Source: Chloroflexota bacterium
GTDB lineage: Bacteria; Chloroflexota; Limnocylindria; Limnocylindrales; CSP1-4
Reading direction: 5' to 3'
Assembly: GCA_017881985.1 (NCBI GenBank)
Contig: JADGQH010000063.1
Span: forward strand, 1 to 13,179
DNA length: 13,179 nt
In this document: positions 6,410-12,427 of the stretch, piece by piece
Numbering within the stretch: position 1 is the first letter of the stretch
How the letters are laid out: each line of letters opens with the position of its first letter
Made by a program: the position numbers and the translations under genes
Notes under the pieces: generated by a model
The model's database searches: none
What the model was told of the DNA's origin: nothing
The model's input: only the letters and a program-made list of their open reading frames with translations

Positions 6410-6934
6410 TCAGCGCTTGCGCCCGAGCGCCCGCTTGGCCTCGCCGATCAGCGAGTTGCGGGAGGCTTCCCGCTGGACGTCGCGCTCGCGAGCCCGAGAG
6501 AGCTCACGCGCGAGGATCGGGTTCATGACGCCGATGTTGTGGCCCTCGACGTCGTCCTCGGTGGCCTTCGGCGCCTTGTTGTGCCCGTCGGGCTCGACGG
6601 CGGCGCGGGCCTTGAAGCCGTGGCCCTCGACGTCGTCGTCCTCGGTCGCCTTGCGGAGGACGGCGCCATCGGACTCGACTGCGGCGCGGGCCTTGAAGCC
6701 GTGGCCCTCGACGTCGTCGTCCTCGGTCGCCTTGCGAAGCGTGATGCCGTCGCTCTCGAAAGCGCTGCGGGCCTTGAGGCTGTGGCCCTCGACGTCGTCC
6801 TCGGTGGCCTTGCGAAGCGTGATGCCGTCGCCTTCAACGGCCTTCATCGCCATGCTGTGGCCCTCGACGTCGTCCTCGGTGGCGCGGCGGCTGTGGTGCC
6901 CGTCGCCTTCGATTGCCTTGCGTTTGCTGCTCAT
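6410..6934 (-). CDS. Repeat protein with five TEDDVEGH cassettes
   Basis: This 174-residue hydrophilic protein has no signal peptide, no cysteine and no recognisable enzyme domain. Residues 4-132 are five tandem cassettes of 23-27 residues, with consensus (F/L)KARAAVESDGxxLRKATEDD(D)VEGH. The TEDD(D)VEGH boxes end at residues 26, 51, 78, 105 and 132. Each cassette alternates a basic half (K/R/A) with an acidic half ending in His. A C-terminal tail (133-174; MNPILARELSRARERDVQREA onward) is a probable amphipathic, highly basic helix. ATG 6934 is preceded by AAGGGGA at suitable spacing. The gene has its own promoter-like sequence and a strong terminator, so it is monocistronic. I do not recognise the family. 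Possible roles are a multi-core peptide precursor, a metal-binding (Asp/His) protein or a multivalent binding scaffold; none is demonstrated. The same box occurs in the gene at 3098-3691. Confidence 0.85.
   Translation of the reverse strand: MSSKRKAIEGDGHHSRRATEDDVEGHSMAMKAVEGDGITLRKATEDDVEGHSLKARSAFESDGITLRKATEDDDVEGHGFKARAAVESDGAVLRKATEDDDVEGHGFKARAAVEPDGHNKAPKATEDDVEGHNIGVMNPILARELSRARERDVQREASRNSLIGEAKRALGRKR
6539..6925 (-). repeat. In-frame tandem repeat array (five TEDDVEGH cassettes)
   Basis: The DNA of the repeat protein is itself repetitive. 56 bp at 6600-6655 are identical to 6681-6736, an exact period of 81 bp (27 codons), and the flanking bases are nearly identical too. The outer cassettes are more diverged and two or four codons shorter. 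All units keep the reading frame. The array looks like a recent, frame-preserving duplication of a coding cassette rather than a CRISPR or non-coding repeat. Confidence 0.9.
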
Positions 6935-6987
6935 TGGAGTCCCCTTGTGGCCCGGGTGTGCGTCGTCGCCCGCTGCCTGTGCAGTGC

Positions 6988-7016
6988 AGGATGCACCCGC
7001 CCGCGAACCGGGTAAA
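6988..7016 (-). promoter_or_regulatory. Possible promoter of the repeat-protein gene
   Basis: On the minus strand TTTACC (7016-7011) and CATCCT (6993-6988) are separated by 17 nt. The predicted start point is near 6981, giving a leader of about 47 nt before ATG 6934. An imperfect palindrome, GTGCA-N8-TGCAC (6979-6996), overlaps the -10 box and could be a regulator site. Both hexamers are poor matches to consensus, so confidence is low. Confidence 0.3.
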
Positions 7017-7073
7017 GGGTCGTTGTGACCGCTGGGGTGTCGTCTCGATGACAGCCCGGGTGCCTGCCGTGCG

Positions 7074-7463
7074 TCAGGAGCGCTGGACGGGCCGGACGGG
7101 GAAGACGCCGACGATGAGCGGAGAGGTCGGATCGAGGAGGAGCTCGTACCCGACGTCGCCCTGGAAGACGAGCTCGCCGAGCATGCGGGCCTCGCGGGCC
7201 GGGAGCCCCACGAAGACCTGTCGGCCCGCGGCGGTGAAGCCGGTGACGTCGTCGTCCTCCCCGTTGAGCGCAAACCGACGGCGGAGCTCGTGGATGGGCA
7301 CGTACGAGCGGCTCTTGATGAAGCGCCGTAGCTGCGCCTGGGTGCAGGCGGCAACGGCCGCATCCCCGGCGACACCTGGGTCCGCGGCCGCAGCCGCAGC
7401 CGAGGCATCCACGACGACGGGCTCGGCGATCGTCTCGGGCGCGCCGACCGTGGGCTCGATCAT
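7074..7463 (-). CDS. Hypothetical protein containing an EDDDVTGF motif
   Basis: This 129-residue protein is of unknown function. An Ala/Pro-rich, probably disordered N-terminus (1-39) precedes a compact domain (40-126). That domain has two likely helices, QLRRFIKSRSYVPIHELRRRF (44-64), then EDDDVTGFTAAGRQVFVGLP (69-88), a further helix (AREARMLGELV) and a strand-rich end (YELLLDPTSPLIVGVFPV). The helix pair followed by strands might be a small winged-helix-like fold, but I see no family signature. The sequence EDDDVTGF resembles the EDDDVEGH boxes of the neighbouring repeat protein, although it sits inside a folded region and lacks the His. ATG 7463 is chosen because TATGAT lies 6 nt upstream, the leaderless arrangement seen elsewhere here; an upstream ATG at 7523 would run through that promoter. 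Confidence 0.7.
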   Translation of the reverse strand: MIEPTVGAPETIAEPVVVDASAAAAAADPGVAGDAAVAACTQAQLRRFIKSRSYVPIHELRRRFALNGEDDDVTGFTAAGRQVFVGLPAREARMLGELVFQGDVGYELLLDPTSPLIVGVFPVRPVQRS

Positions 7464-7469
7464 GGCCGG

Positions 7470-7475
7470 ATCATA
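7470..7475 (-). promoter_or_regulatory. Leaderless-type -10 box of the 129-aa hypothetical gene
   Basis: TATGAT on the minus strand (7475-7470) is followed by 6 nt and then ATG at 7463. It is the best match to the TATAAT consensus among the leaderless promoters of the window and decides the start codon. No -35 hexamer is evident. Confidence 0.65.
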
Positions 7476-7509
7476 GCGCCGGTCCCGATGCGACGCGGAC
7501 GGGACCCCA

Positions 7510-7530
7510 TCGCGTCCCGCCACGACGCGA
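7510..7530. repeat. Inverted repeat downstream of the korA-M24 operon
   Basis: TCGCGTC (7510-7516) and GACGCGA (7524-7530) are perfect complements around a 7-nt loop, 26 nt beyond the stop codon of the M24 peptidase gene on the minus strand. There is no T-tract. It could be a weak or Rho-assisted terminator of the four-gene operon. Confidence 0.3.
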
Positions 7531-7555
7531 CCGCGACCGGCCGCCGCCCGACGCG

Positions 7556-8764
7556 CTACCCGGTGACGACGAGGAGGTCCCGGTCCAGCTGGTTCAGGAC
7601 GATCGGGCCGTCATCGCCGCAGATCACGATGTCCTCGATCCTGGCCCCATACCGGCCCGCGAGGTAGATCCCCGGCTCCACCGAGAACGCCATCCCCGGC
7701 CGAAGCTCCTCGGCATTGCCCGCCACGAGGTACGGGTCCTCGTGACCCTCGAGGCCGATGCCGTGGCCGGTCCGGTGGAAGAAATGGGCGCCGTGGCCGG
7801 CTGCCGAGATCAGCTCCCGGGCGACAAGGTCGATCCGCTCGCAGGCGACGCCCGGATGGACGGCGTGGGTGGCCTCGGCCTGTGCGGCCCGCAGCACCGA
7901 GTAGAGGCGCAGGAACTCATCGTCGGGCCCGCGCGTCGCGTCGCCGCCGGTGACCCAGATGGTCCGCGTCGTGTCGCTCCCGTACCCGCCGAAGGGGCCG
8001 CCGATGTCGAGCACGATCGGCTCGCCCGCCTCGATGATCCGGTCCGACGCCTCGTGGTGAGGCGAGGCCGAGTTCGGGCCCGAGCCCACGATCGCGAAGT
8101 CCGCCCGGTCGTGGCCCTCGGCGAGGAGCCGGTCGCGGACCTCCCGCGCGACATCGGCCTCGCTCCTGCCGACGAGCCGCCCGTGCGCGATCTCCCACAT
8201 GACGCGGTCGGCGGCCTCTGCCGCGAGGCGCAGCAGCGCGATCTCGTCGGCGTCCTTGACGATCCGCAGGTCGCGCAGCACAAGTGACGCCGACACGAAG
8301 ACGGCGCCCGGCAGCACCGCCTGGAGGCGCAGGAGGTGGAACGCCCAGAGGCGATCCGAGACCGCCGCCCGGTCCGGCGTGGCACGGCCCGCGAAGGCCG
8401 AACCGAACCCGCCGACCAGATGCGCGACCCGGTCCACCGGGTCCTCGGTCTCCTCCCACGTTTCGAGATCGAGATGGCCGCCTGCCACGCCCGGGCAGGC
8501 CCGGGCAGGTGCAACCTCAAGGCGGGGGACGAGCAGCGTCGCGCGGCCCGATGCCGGGACGACGAGCATCGTGAGCCGTTCCAACGGCATCGCCTCGTAT
8601 CCGGCGAGGTAGACGAGGTCCGGACCCACGCTTACGAGCATCGCCCGCAGGCCGCGTTCGGCCACGCCGGCCTGTGCCTGCGCGAGCCGCGCGCCGAAGC
8701 GCGCGGCCGGGATCCGCGGGCGGACGGCGGGCGCGACGGAGATCGGCGCGACGGGTCCGGTCAT
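7556..8764 (-). CDS. M24-family metallopeptidase (Xaa-Pro aminopeptidase/dipeptidase type)
   Basis: This 402-residue cytoplasmic enzyme has the two-domain layout of PepQ/PepP-like proteins. A creatinase-like N-terminal domain (about 22-160, ending LRDLRIVKDADEIALL) is followed by a pitta-bread catalytic domain (about 175-390). All five dinuclear metal ligands are visible: Asp253 (VLDIGG), Asp264 (YGSDTTRT), His334 (HRTGHGIGLEGHEDPYL), Glu363 (SVEPGIY) and Glu377 (ARIEDIV). The enzyme would cleave the N-terminal or dipeptide bond preceding proline. It is the last gene of the korA operon: its ATG (8764) overlaps the stop of the receiver-like gene by 4 nt, so an extended start further upstream is unlikely. 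Why a proline peptidase travels with a ferredoxin-linked oxidoreductase is not clear; it may be simple operon hitch-hiking. Confidence 0.93.
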   Translation of the reverse strand: MTGPVAPISVAPAVRPRIPAARFGARLAQAQAGVAERGLRAMLVSVGPDLVYLAGYEAMPLERLTMLVVPASGRATLLVPRLEVAPARACPGVAGGHLDLETWEETEDPVDRVAHLVGGFGSAFAGRATPDRAAVSDRLWAFHLLRLQAVLPGAVFVSASLVLRDLRIVKDADEIALLRLAAEAADRVMWEIAHGRLVGRSEADVAREVRDRLLAEGHDRADFAIVGSGPNSASPHHEASDRIIEAGEPIVLDIGGPFGGYGSDTTRTIWVTGGDATRGPDDEFLRLYSVLRAAQAEATHAVHPGVACERIDLVARELISAAGHGAHFFHRTGHGIGLEGHEDPYLVAGNAEELRPGMAFSVEPGIYLAGRYGARIEDIVICGDDGPIVLNQLDRDLLVVTG

Positions 8765-9225
8765 CGGGCGGCAATCTCCGAGCCGGATGGGACGCTGAGC
8801 GAGCCGGCCGCCGGCACCGGCACGCCGAGCCATGCCGCCAGCACCGCGTGGCCATTCTCGAAGAGCTTCCGGTAGGCGAGGACCTGCTCCGCGCCTGCCG
8901 CGCGCGCGGCGCGGCGCTCCTCGTGGTCGTCGTGCTGCCCGACGCACAGGACGTGGAAGCCGGCCGCGACTGCCGAGCGCACCGCCGCCAACCCGTCGTA
9001 GGAGCGTGCGGTGAGGTCCACCACGGCATAGCCGGGCGGTCGGCCGTCCGAGCCCGGCGGGGCAATCGCGAGCGCGGTCGCGAACGCGTCGGCGGACGCC
9101 ACCCGGACCGGATCGGCCCCGACGGTGCGGAGCTGGCCGACCAGCCGGGTGGCCCAGATCAGGTCGTCTGCCAGGACGACGACGCGAAGGACGCCGGCCT
9201 CCCGCCCGCCCTCCGCAGGGGTCAC
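8761..9225 (-). CDS. Degenerate response-regulator receiver-like protein
   Basis: The protein has 154 residues and one Rossmann-like alpha/beta domain in the order of a CheY receiver. A first strand RVVVLADD has an acidic pair (Asp20, Asp21), a third strand YAVVDL has a candidate phospho-acceptor Asp70, a fourth strand HVLCVGQHDD has Gly where the conserved Thr/Ser is expected, and the end of a fifth strand (AEQVLAYRK) has Lys120. The resemblance to receivers is moderate, the switch Thr is missing, and no output domain follows (a 30-residue tail ends the protein). It may be a single-domain phosphorelay partner or a phosphorylation-independent descendant. The start is GTG 9225, overlapping the korB stop by 4 nt (GTGA); the stop overlaps the M24 ATG by 4 nt. 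No histidine kinase is present in the window. Confidence 0.75.
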   Translation of the reverse strand: MTPAEGGREAGVLRVVVLADDLIWATRLVGQLRTVGADPVRVASADAFATALAIAPPGSDGRPPGYAVVDLTARSYDGLAAVRSAVAAGFHVLCVGQHDDHEERRAARAAGAEQVLAYRKLFENGHAVLAAWLGVPVPAAGSLSVPSGSEIAAR

Positions 9226-10268
9226 TGGACCGTCCAGGTCTCGCCGGAGCGGAGGACCTTGGCAAGATCGCCGGGCCCCTGCCGGGCGATCGCGTCCCGG
9301 ACCTGCGCATCCACCAGCTCGTCGTGGGTGGGCCGTGGCACGTTCCGGATGACGCCGATCGGCACGGGAAACTCCGGCCAGTAGATGCGGGCGAGCATGT
9401 TGTGAATCGTCGGGTCCTCGCTCGTCTCGTCGTGGACGAGGATGTCCGCCTCGGTGATCCCGTCTTCGCCGACCCGCACGATCTCCGGGCGCACACCGTT
9501 GAGCCGGAGGCCCAGGTCGTGGTTCTTGCCGAAGAGCATCGGCTTGCCGTGCTCGAGCACCAGCTGGCGGTCCTCCCGGACGTCCCGTTCGGTGAATGCG
9601 CGATGCGCCCCGTCGTTGAAGATGTTGCAGTTCTGGAGGACCTCGACGAAGGCGGACCCGCGATGGAAGCCGGCCCGCTCCAGGACTCCCTGGAGATGCT
9701 CGGTCTGCGTGTCGACCGCCCGGGCGACGAAGCTCGCCTCGGCCGCGAGGGCGACGACCAGCGGGTGGATCGGGTAGTCGGCCGAGCCGGACGGGGTCGA
9801 CTTCGTCTTCTGCCCGAACTCCGAGGTCGGCGACGCCTGGCCCTTCGTGAGGCCGTAAATGCGGTTGTTGAACATCACGACCCGGATGTCGACGTTGCGG
9901 CGCATCGAGTGGAGGATGTGGTTGCCACCGATCGAGAGCGCGTCCCCGTCCCCGGTGACCACCCACACCATGAGCTCGGGGCGAGCCTCCTTGAGCCCGG
10001 TCGCGATCGTCGGCGCGCGGCCATGGATCGAGTGGAAGCCGTACGTGTTCATGTAGTACGGCAGGCGCCCGGAGCAGCCGATCCCGGAGATGAAGACGAT
10101 GTTCTCCTTCGGCACGCCGAAGTCGGGCATCACCTTCTGGGTCTGGGCAAGGATCGAGTAGTCGCCGCAGCCCGGGCACCAGCGGACCTCCTGGTCGCTG
10201 GCGAAGTCCTTGCGGGAGAGCTTGATGGGAGCCGCGTCCAGTGCGGACGGCGTGCGCTGGTCGGTCAT
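9222..10268 (-). CDS. korB: 2-oxoacid:ferredoxin oxidoreductase, beta subunit (KorB type)
   Basis: This is the 348-residue thiamine-diphosphate and [4Fe-4S] subunit of a CoA-dependent 2-oxoacid:ferredoxin oxidoreductase, probably for 2-oxoglutarate. Cluster cysteines are visible at Cys31 and Cys34 (WCPGCGDYS), Cys65 (GIGCSGR) and Cys214 (LQNCNIFNDG). The ThDP/Mg motif is GDGDALSIGGNH at 106-117 through MFNNRIYGLTKGQ (132-144). With KorA it converts 2-oxoglutarate plus CoA to succinyl-CoA and CO2, reducing ferredoxin, or runs in reverse for CO2 fixation. Length matches two-subunit KorAB enzymes. ATG 10268 overlaps the korA stop by 4 nt. Substrate preference (2-oxoglutarate or pyruvate) cannot be fixed from motifs alone; the KorAB architecture favours 2-oxoglutarate. 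Confidence 0.95.
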   Translation of the reverse strand: MTDQRTPSALDAAPIKLSRKDFASDQEVRWCPGCGDYSILAQTQKVMPDFGVPKENIVFISGIGCSGRLPYYMNTYGFHSIHGRAPTIATGLKEARPELMVWVVTGDGDALSIGGNHILHSMRRNVDIRVVMFNNRIYGLTKGQASPTSEFGQKTKSTPSGSADYPIHPLVVALAAEASFVARAVDTQTEHLQGVLERAGFHRGSAFVEVLQNCNIFNDGAHRAFTERDVREDRQLVLEHGKPMLFGKNHDLGLRLNGVRPEIVRVGEDGITEADILVHDETSEDPTIHNMLARIYWPEFPVPIGVIRNVPRPTHDELVDAQVRDAIARQGPGDLAKVLRSGETWTVQ

Positions 10269-12133
10269 CTCGTGGGCCTCGCCGGGTCTCCGAGCACCTG
10301 CTCGGCCTTCGCCAGGATCTCGCTGATCGTGAATGGCTTGCCCCGGACGAGGTTGAAGCCCTCCGCGTCCACGAGGAACATCGAGCGGATCAGCATCCGG
10401 AGCTGTCCCATGTTGATCTCGGGGATCAGGACCCGGTCGTACGCGCGGACCACGTCGGCCGTGTTGGTGGGGAACGGGTTCAGGTGGCGCAGGTGCGCAT
10501 GGGCGACCTTCCGACCCGTGTCCTGGAGTCGCTCGACGGCGCTCCGGATGGCGCCGTAGGTGCTGCCCCAGCCCAGGATCAGGAGCTCGCCCTCGGGCGG
10601 CCCGAAGACGTCGAGCGGCGGGATGTCGCGAGCGATCCGGGCGATCTTCTCCGCGCGCAGCTGCTGCATCCGATGGTGGTTGTCCGGGTCGTAGCTGATG
10701 GTGCCCAGGACGTCGAGCTTCTCGAGGCCGCCGATCCGATGCTCCAGGCCCGGCGTGCCCGGCACGGCCCACGGCCGGGCGAGCGTCTCCGGGTCCCGCT
10801 CGTACGGGTAGAAGCCCGCGCGATCGGTCCGATTGGGCACGCGCAGGTCGGGCAGCGAGTCGAGCTCCGGGATCCGCCACGGCTCCGAGCCGGTTGCGAG
10901 GAAGGCATCGGAGAGATAGACGACCGGCGTCATGTGGCGGAGCGCGATCCGCCACGCCTCGATTGCGTAGTCGAAGCACTCCGCGGGGGTCGCGGGCGCG
11001 ACCACCGGGATCGGCGAGTCGCCGTTGCGGCCGAAGAGCGCCTGCAGCAGGTCGCTCTGCTCCGTCTTGGTGGGCATCCCGGTCGATGGGCCGGCGCGCT
11101 GGACGTCGATCACGACGAGCGGCAGCTCCACCATCACGGCGAGACCGAGCATCTCCGCCTTGAGCGCCATCCCGGGCCCGGAGGTCCCGGTGAGCCCCAT
11201 GGCGCCGCCGTAGCTGGCGCCGAGGGCGGCACCGATCGCCGCGATCTCATCCTCCGCCTGGAACGTCTTGAGGCCGAAGTTCTTCCACCCGGAGAGCTGG
11301 TGCAGGATCTCCGAGGCCGGCGTGATCGGGTACGAGGCGTAGACGAGCTGGCGGTCGGCGAGCTTCGAGGCCGTCAGCTGACCAAGCGCGGTCGCCTCGT
11401 TGCCGGTGATGTTGCGGTAGGTGCCCGGCGCGAGATGCGCGGGCGCCACGCGATAGGTCGTGTGGAAGATCTCGGTGGTCTCGCCGAAGGCATAGCCGGC
11501 GTTGAGCGCCCGCCGATTGGCCTCCGCGACGATCGGCCGGCCCCCGAACTTCTCCTCGATCCAGGCCTGGGTGGTCTCCATGCTCCGCCCGTAGAGCCAG
11601 AACATGATCCCGAGGGCGAAGAAGTTCTTGGTCAGGTCCATCTGCTTGGAGGTCATGTCGAGCCCATCGAGCGCCCGTGCGTTGAGGGTCGAGACCGGGA
11701 TGTCGAAGACCGTGTAGGAGCGCAGCGAATCGTCGGTGAGCGGGTTCATCGCGTAGCCCGCCTTCGCGAGGTTCGGGGGCGTGAACGCGTCGCTGTTGAC
11801 GATGATCGCGCCGCCGGGCGCGAGGTCACGGACATTGGCGCGGAGGGCGGCCGGGTTCATGGCCACGAGGACGTCCGGGGCGTCGCCCGGCGTGTGGATC
11901 TCGCTGGAGCTGAAGGAGATCTGGAAGCCCGACACGCCGGGGATCGACCCGGCCGGGGCCCGGATCTCGGCCGGGTAGTCGGGCAGCGTGCTGATGTCGT
12001 TGCCGAACACCGCCGCGGTCCGGGAGAACTGGGTGCCGGTCAGCTGCATCCCGTCGCCGGAATCGCCGGCGAACCGGATCGTGACGCGGTCCAGCTCCTG
12101 GACCGGCACCTCGTGGCCCTTCGTGATCGTCAC
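10265..12133 (-). CDS. korA: 2-oxoacid:ferredoxin oxidoreductase, fused gamma-alpha subunit (KorA type)
   Basis: This 622-residue partner of KorB has the gamma domain fused in front of the alpha domain. Gamma (about 17-200) begins RVTIRFAGDSGDGMQLTGTQF and carries DYPAEIRAPAG and the SGFQISFSS strand. Alpha follows, with SYPITPASEILHQL (267-280), FQAEDEIAAIGAALGASYGG, TGTSGPGMALKAE and QRAGPSTGMPTKTEQSDLLQ, the CoA/substrate-binding loops of the family. The transketolase C-terminal-like domain completes it. There is no ferredoxin-like delta domain or delta gene, as in other KorAB enzymes, so free ferredoxin is the acceptor. The start is GTG 12133, with AGGAGGGG at 12152-12145 upstream. First gene of the operon korA-korB-receiver-M24, transcribed from a promoter at 12235-12207. 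Confidence 0.95.
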   Translation of the reverse strand: MTITKGHEVPVQELDRVTIRFAGDSGDGMQLTGTQFSRTAAVFGNDISTLPDYPAEIRAPAGSIPGVSGFQISFSSSEIHTPGDAPDVLVAMNPAALRANVRDLAPGGAIIVNSDAFTPPNLAKAGYAMNPLTDDSLRSYTVFDIPVSTLNARALDGLDMTSKQMDLTKNFFALGIMFWLYGRSMETTQAWIEEKFGGRPIVAEANRRALNAGYAFGETTEIFHTTYRVAPAHLAPGTYRNITGNEATALGQLTASKLADRQLVYASYPITPASEILHQLSGWKNFGLKTFQAEDEIAAIGAALGASYGGAMGLTGTSGPGMALKAEMLGLAVMVELPLVVIDVQRAGPSTGMPTKTEQSDLLQALFGRNGDSPIPVVAPATPAECFDYAIEAWRIALRHMTPVVYLSDAFLATGSEPWRIPELDSLPDLRVPNRTDRAGFYPYERDPETLARPWAVPGTPGLEHRIGGLEKLDVLGTISYDPDNHHRMQQLRAEKIARIARDIPPLDVFGPPEGELLILGWGSTYGAIRSAVERLQDTGRKVAHAHLRHLNPFPTNTADVVRAYDRVLIPEINMGQLRMLIRSMFLVDAEGFNLVRGKPFTISEILAKAEQVLGDPARPTR

Positions 12134-12144
12134 GGGACCTCGTG

Positions 12145-12152
12145 CCCCTCCT
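12145..12152 (-). promoter_or_regulatory. Ribosome-binding site of korA
   Basis: AGGAGGGG on the minus strand, 11 nt upstream of GTG 12133, is the strongest Shine-Dalgarno match in the window and supports the GTG start. A later GAGG lies closer but is weaker. Unlike the leaderless genes here, korA has a leader of about 67 nt. Confidence 0.6.
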
Positions 12153-12206
12153 GCCTTTCAACGCCGGCGCACCCGTGGGATCGGCGAGGCGCGGGCCGGT
12201 CCGGCT

Positions 12207-12235
12207 AGGGTACCGTACGGGAGATCGTGCGTCAG
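12207..12235 (-). promoter_or_regulatory. Promoter of the korA operon
   Basis: CTGACG (12235-12230) and TACCCT (12212-12207) on the minus strand are separated by exactly 17 nt. The -35 matches TTGACA at four of six positions. The predicted start point is near 12200. It is divergent from the promoter at 12296-12324, with about 60 bp between the two -35 boxes. Confidence 0.6.
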
Positions 12236-12295
12236 GCGGCCGCTCGGGCGGGCGTCGTCCCCCGGACCGGCCCTCGGGACCCCGTGAACGCGGGA

Positions 12296-12324
12296 TTGCA
12301 GACACCGCGACCGCTGGCCATAAT
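12296..12324 (+). promoter_or_regulatory. Promoter of the exported-protein genes at the right end
   Basis: TTGCAG (12296-12301) and CATAAT (12319-12324) are separated by exactly 17 nt; the -10 matches consensus at five of six positions. Transcription should start near 12331, leaving a leader of about 97 nt before ATG 12428. Confidence 0.6.
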
Positions 12325-12427
12325 CCCGCACCGACGCCCGGGCCTGGATCGTGGGGGGTACCGCCGGGCGTCACCGATCGCAAGGGGGCTTCACGATATG
12401 CACGTGCCCGGAGCAGGGGGGCTGACG

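Noticed and set aside
6539..6925. CRISPR-like array
   Set aside because: The units are in-frame coding repeats of about 75-81 bp that translate to similar peptides, with no distinct unique spacers and no cas genes nearby.
6539..7015. Long plus-strand open frame opposite the repeat protein, encoding a hydrophobic repeated peptide (GLEAVALDVV units)
   Set aside because: It is the mirror of the repeat gene: the repeats keep any frame open. The minus-strand gene has a ribosome-binding site, a terminator and a sensible acidic/basic protein; the plus-strand frame has neither signal.
10241..12208. 655-codon plus-strand open frame across korA
   Set aside because: It is antisense to korA, whose family motifs are unambiguous; its translation is a low-complexity Arg/Asp/Gly/His mix without a recognisable domain.
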